64,000 nt of DNA from Amorphoplanes digitatis (lineage in GTDB: Bacteria; Actinomycetota; Actinomycetes; Mycobacteriales; Micromonosporaceae). The notes below the pieces were generated by a model. That model was not told where the DNA came from and did no database searches. It was given only the letters and a program-made list of their open reading frames with translations. The translations under genes were made by a program, and so were the position numbers. Position 1 is the stretch's first letter, and every line of letters begins with the position of its first letter. The stretch is from positions 1,116,001 to 1,180,000 of the forward strand of contig NZ_JACHNH010000001.1 of NCBI RefSeq assembly GCF_014205335.1, written 5' to 3'. This document shows positions 63,469 to 64,000 of this stretch, piece after piece.

Positions 63469-64000
63469 TCAGAGCCCCCCAAGCCCGGCGCGGGCCGCGC
63501 CACCCAGCACGTCGTTGACGATGTCGTCGGTGACCACCATGAAGACCTGGTCACCGTCCTGCAACACGGTGGACGGCGAGGCCAGCGAGCCGATGCCGAA
63601 GCGCATCAGGTACGCGACCCGGGCGCCCGTGGCGTCCTCCAGCGACCGGACGGTCTGCCCGACCCAGTCGGGGTGCAGCGGCGCCTCGACGATCGACACC
63701 GAGCTGGTCGGGTCGCGGAAGACCTCGACCGTGCCCTCCGGCACGAGGTGGCGCACCATCCGGTCGGCGGCCCAGCGGATCGTGGCCACCGTCGGGATGC
63801 CGAGCCGCTCGTAGACCAGGGCCCGCTTGGCGTCGTAGATGCGGGCGACGACCCGCGAGACGCCGAACGTCTCCCGTGCCAGCCGGGCCGAGATGATGTT
63901 CGAGTTGTCGCCGCTGGAGACGGCGGCGAACGCGTCCGCCCGCTCGATGCCGGCCGACCGCAGCACGTCGCGGTCGAAGCCGATCCCGGTGACGGTGATG
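63469..64000 (-). CDS. TrkA potassium-uptake protein (CeoB type), 5' end outside window
   Basis: The reading frame runs off the right edge of the window; the start lies beyond 64000. The visible ~176 residues begin in the Rossmann domain (ITVTGIGFDRDVLRSAGIERADAFAAVSSGDNSN). A TrkA-C domain follows (TSSVSIVEAPLHPDWVGQTVRSLEDATGARVAYLMRFG). An internal GTG at 63966 is not the true start, since the conserved upstream residues are in frame. With the next gene it forms the two-subunit TrkA regulator. Confidence 0.9.
   Translation of the reverse strand, partial: ITVTGIGFDRDVLRSAGIERADAFAAVSSGDNSNIISARLARETFGVSRVVARIYDAKRALVYERLGIPTVATIRWAADRMVRHLVPEGTVEVFRDPTSSVSIVEAPLHPDWVGQTVRSLEDATGARVAYLMRFGIGSLASPSTVLQDGDQVFMVVTDDIVNDVLGGAARAGLGGL

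Overview
The window is high-GC DNA with GTG/TTG starts, many leaderless promoters and a sporulation-control gene (Spo0M). It reads as the chromosome of a sporulating, mycelial actinomycete; the gene content fits the Micromonosporaceae (Actinoplanes-like), but the genus is an inference. The gene order matches, in large part, the conserved actinobacterial block known in Mycobacterium tuberculosis as roughly Rv2691-Rv2738 (ceoBC, dut, cei, suhB, sigA, sigB, ideR, nrdR, lexA, hflX, dapF, miaA, miaB, recX, recA, DUF3046). Lineage-specific genes are inserted between the core genes. I see no phage, insertion sequence, CRISPR array, tRNA or rRNA.

Layout. 0.2-3.8 kb: DNA repair (UdgX-type uracil-DNA glycosylase, DUF3046, recA with SOS boxes, recX). 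3.8-7.2 kb: a gene-poor stretch with a 46-bp tandem array and 26 perfect copies of a pentanucleotide, then a repeat-rich proline/glycine membrane protein. 7.6-12.8 kb: RNase Y and a glutamate-type ABC importer (gluABCD order). 12.9-21.6 kb: miaB, a membrane diguanylate cyclase, a threonine dehydratase bracketed by 81-bp inverted repeats, DUF349, miaA, dapF and GDPD. 21.5-31.5 kb: malic enzyme, hflX, a membrane-anchored secreted protein, then the SOS/ribonucleotide module lexA - LysM cell-wall protein - nrdR - nrdJ. 31.5-36.6 kb: accessory genes (DinB-like, AraC, MFS, hydrolase, HTH, DUF5522, lipoprotein). 36.7-43.6 kb: ideR, an acuC deacetylase/GNAT-acyl-CoA-synthetase acetyltransferase pair, DUF2568 and sigB. 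43.9-51.4 kb: Spo0M, dtd, a phosphotransferase, HhH-GPD, CHASE-GGDEF-EAL, DUF3099 and psuK-psuG. 51.5-56.4 kb: DUF3039, UPF0126, a helicase, DUF7455 and sigA. 56.6-64 kb: suhB, cei, DUF4193, a hypothetical protein, DUF3093, dut, DUF3710, an OB-fold protein, DUF3159 and two TrkA potassium-channel subunits, the last cut by the window end.

How it fits together. A LexA regulon is visible: matching pairs of SOS boxes precede recA and the lexA/LysM divergon, next to nrdR-nrdJ for dNTP supply. sigA and sigB share 185 bp of identical DNA, which suggests gene conversion. Two c-di-GMP enzymes, an acetylation/deacetylation pair and a metal regulator (ideR with all its metal ligands) supply signalling.

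The intergenic and low-complexity DNA is unusually rich in short tandem arrays (5, 15, 19-20, 24, 36 and 46 bp units). Several sit exactly at convergent gene ends.
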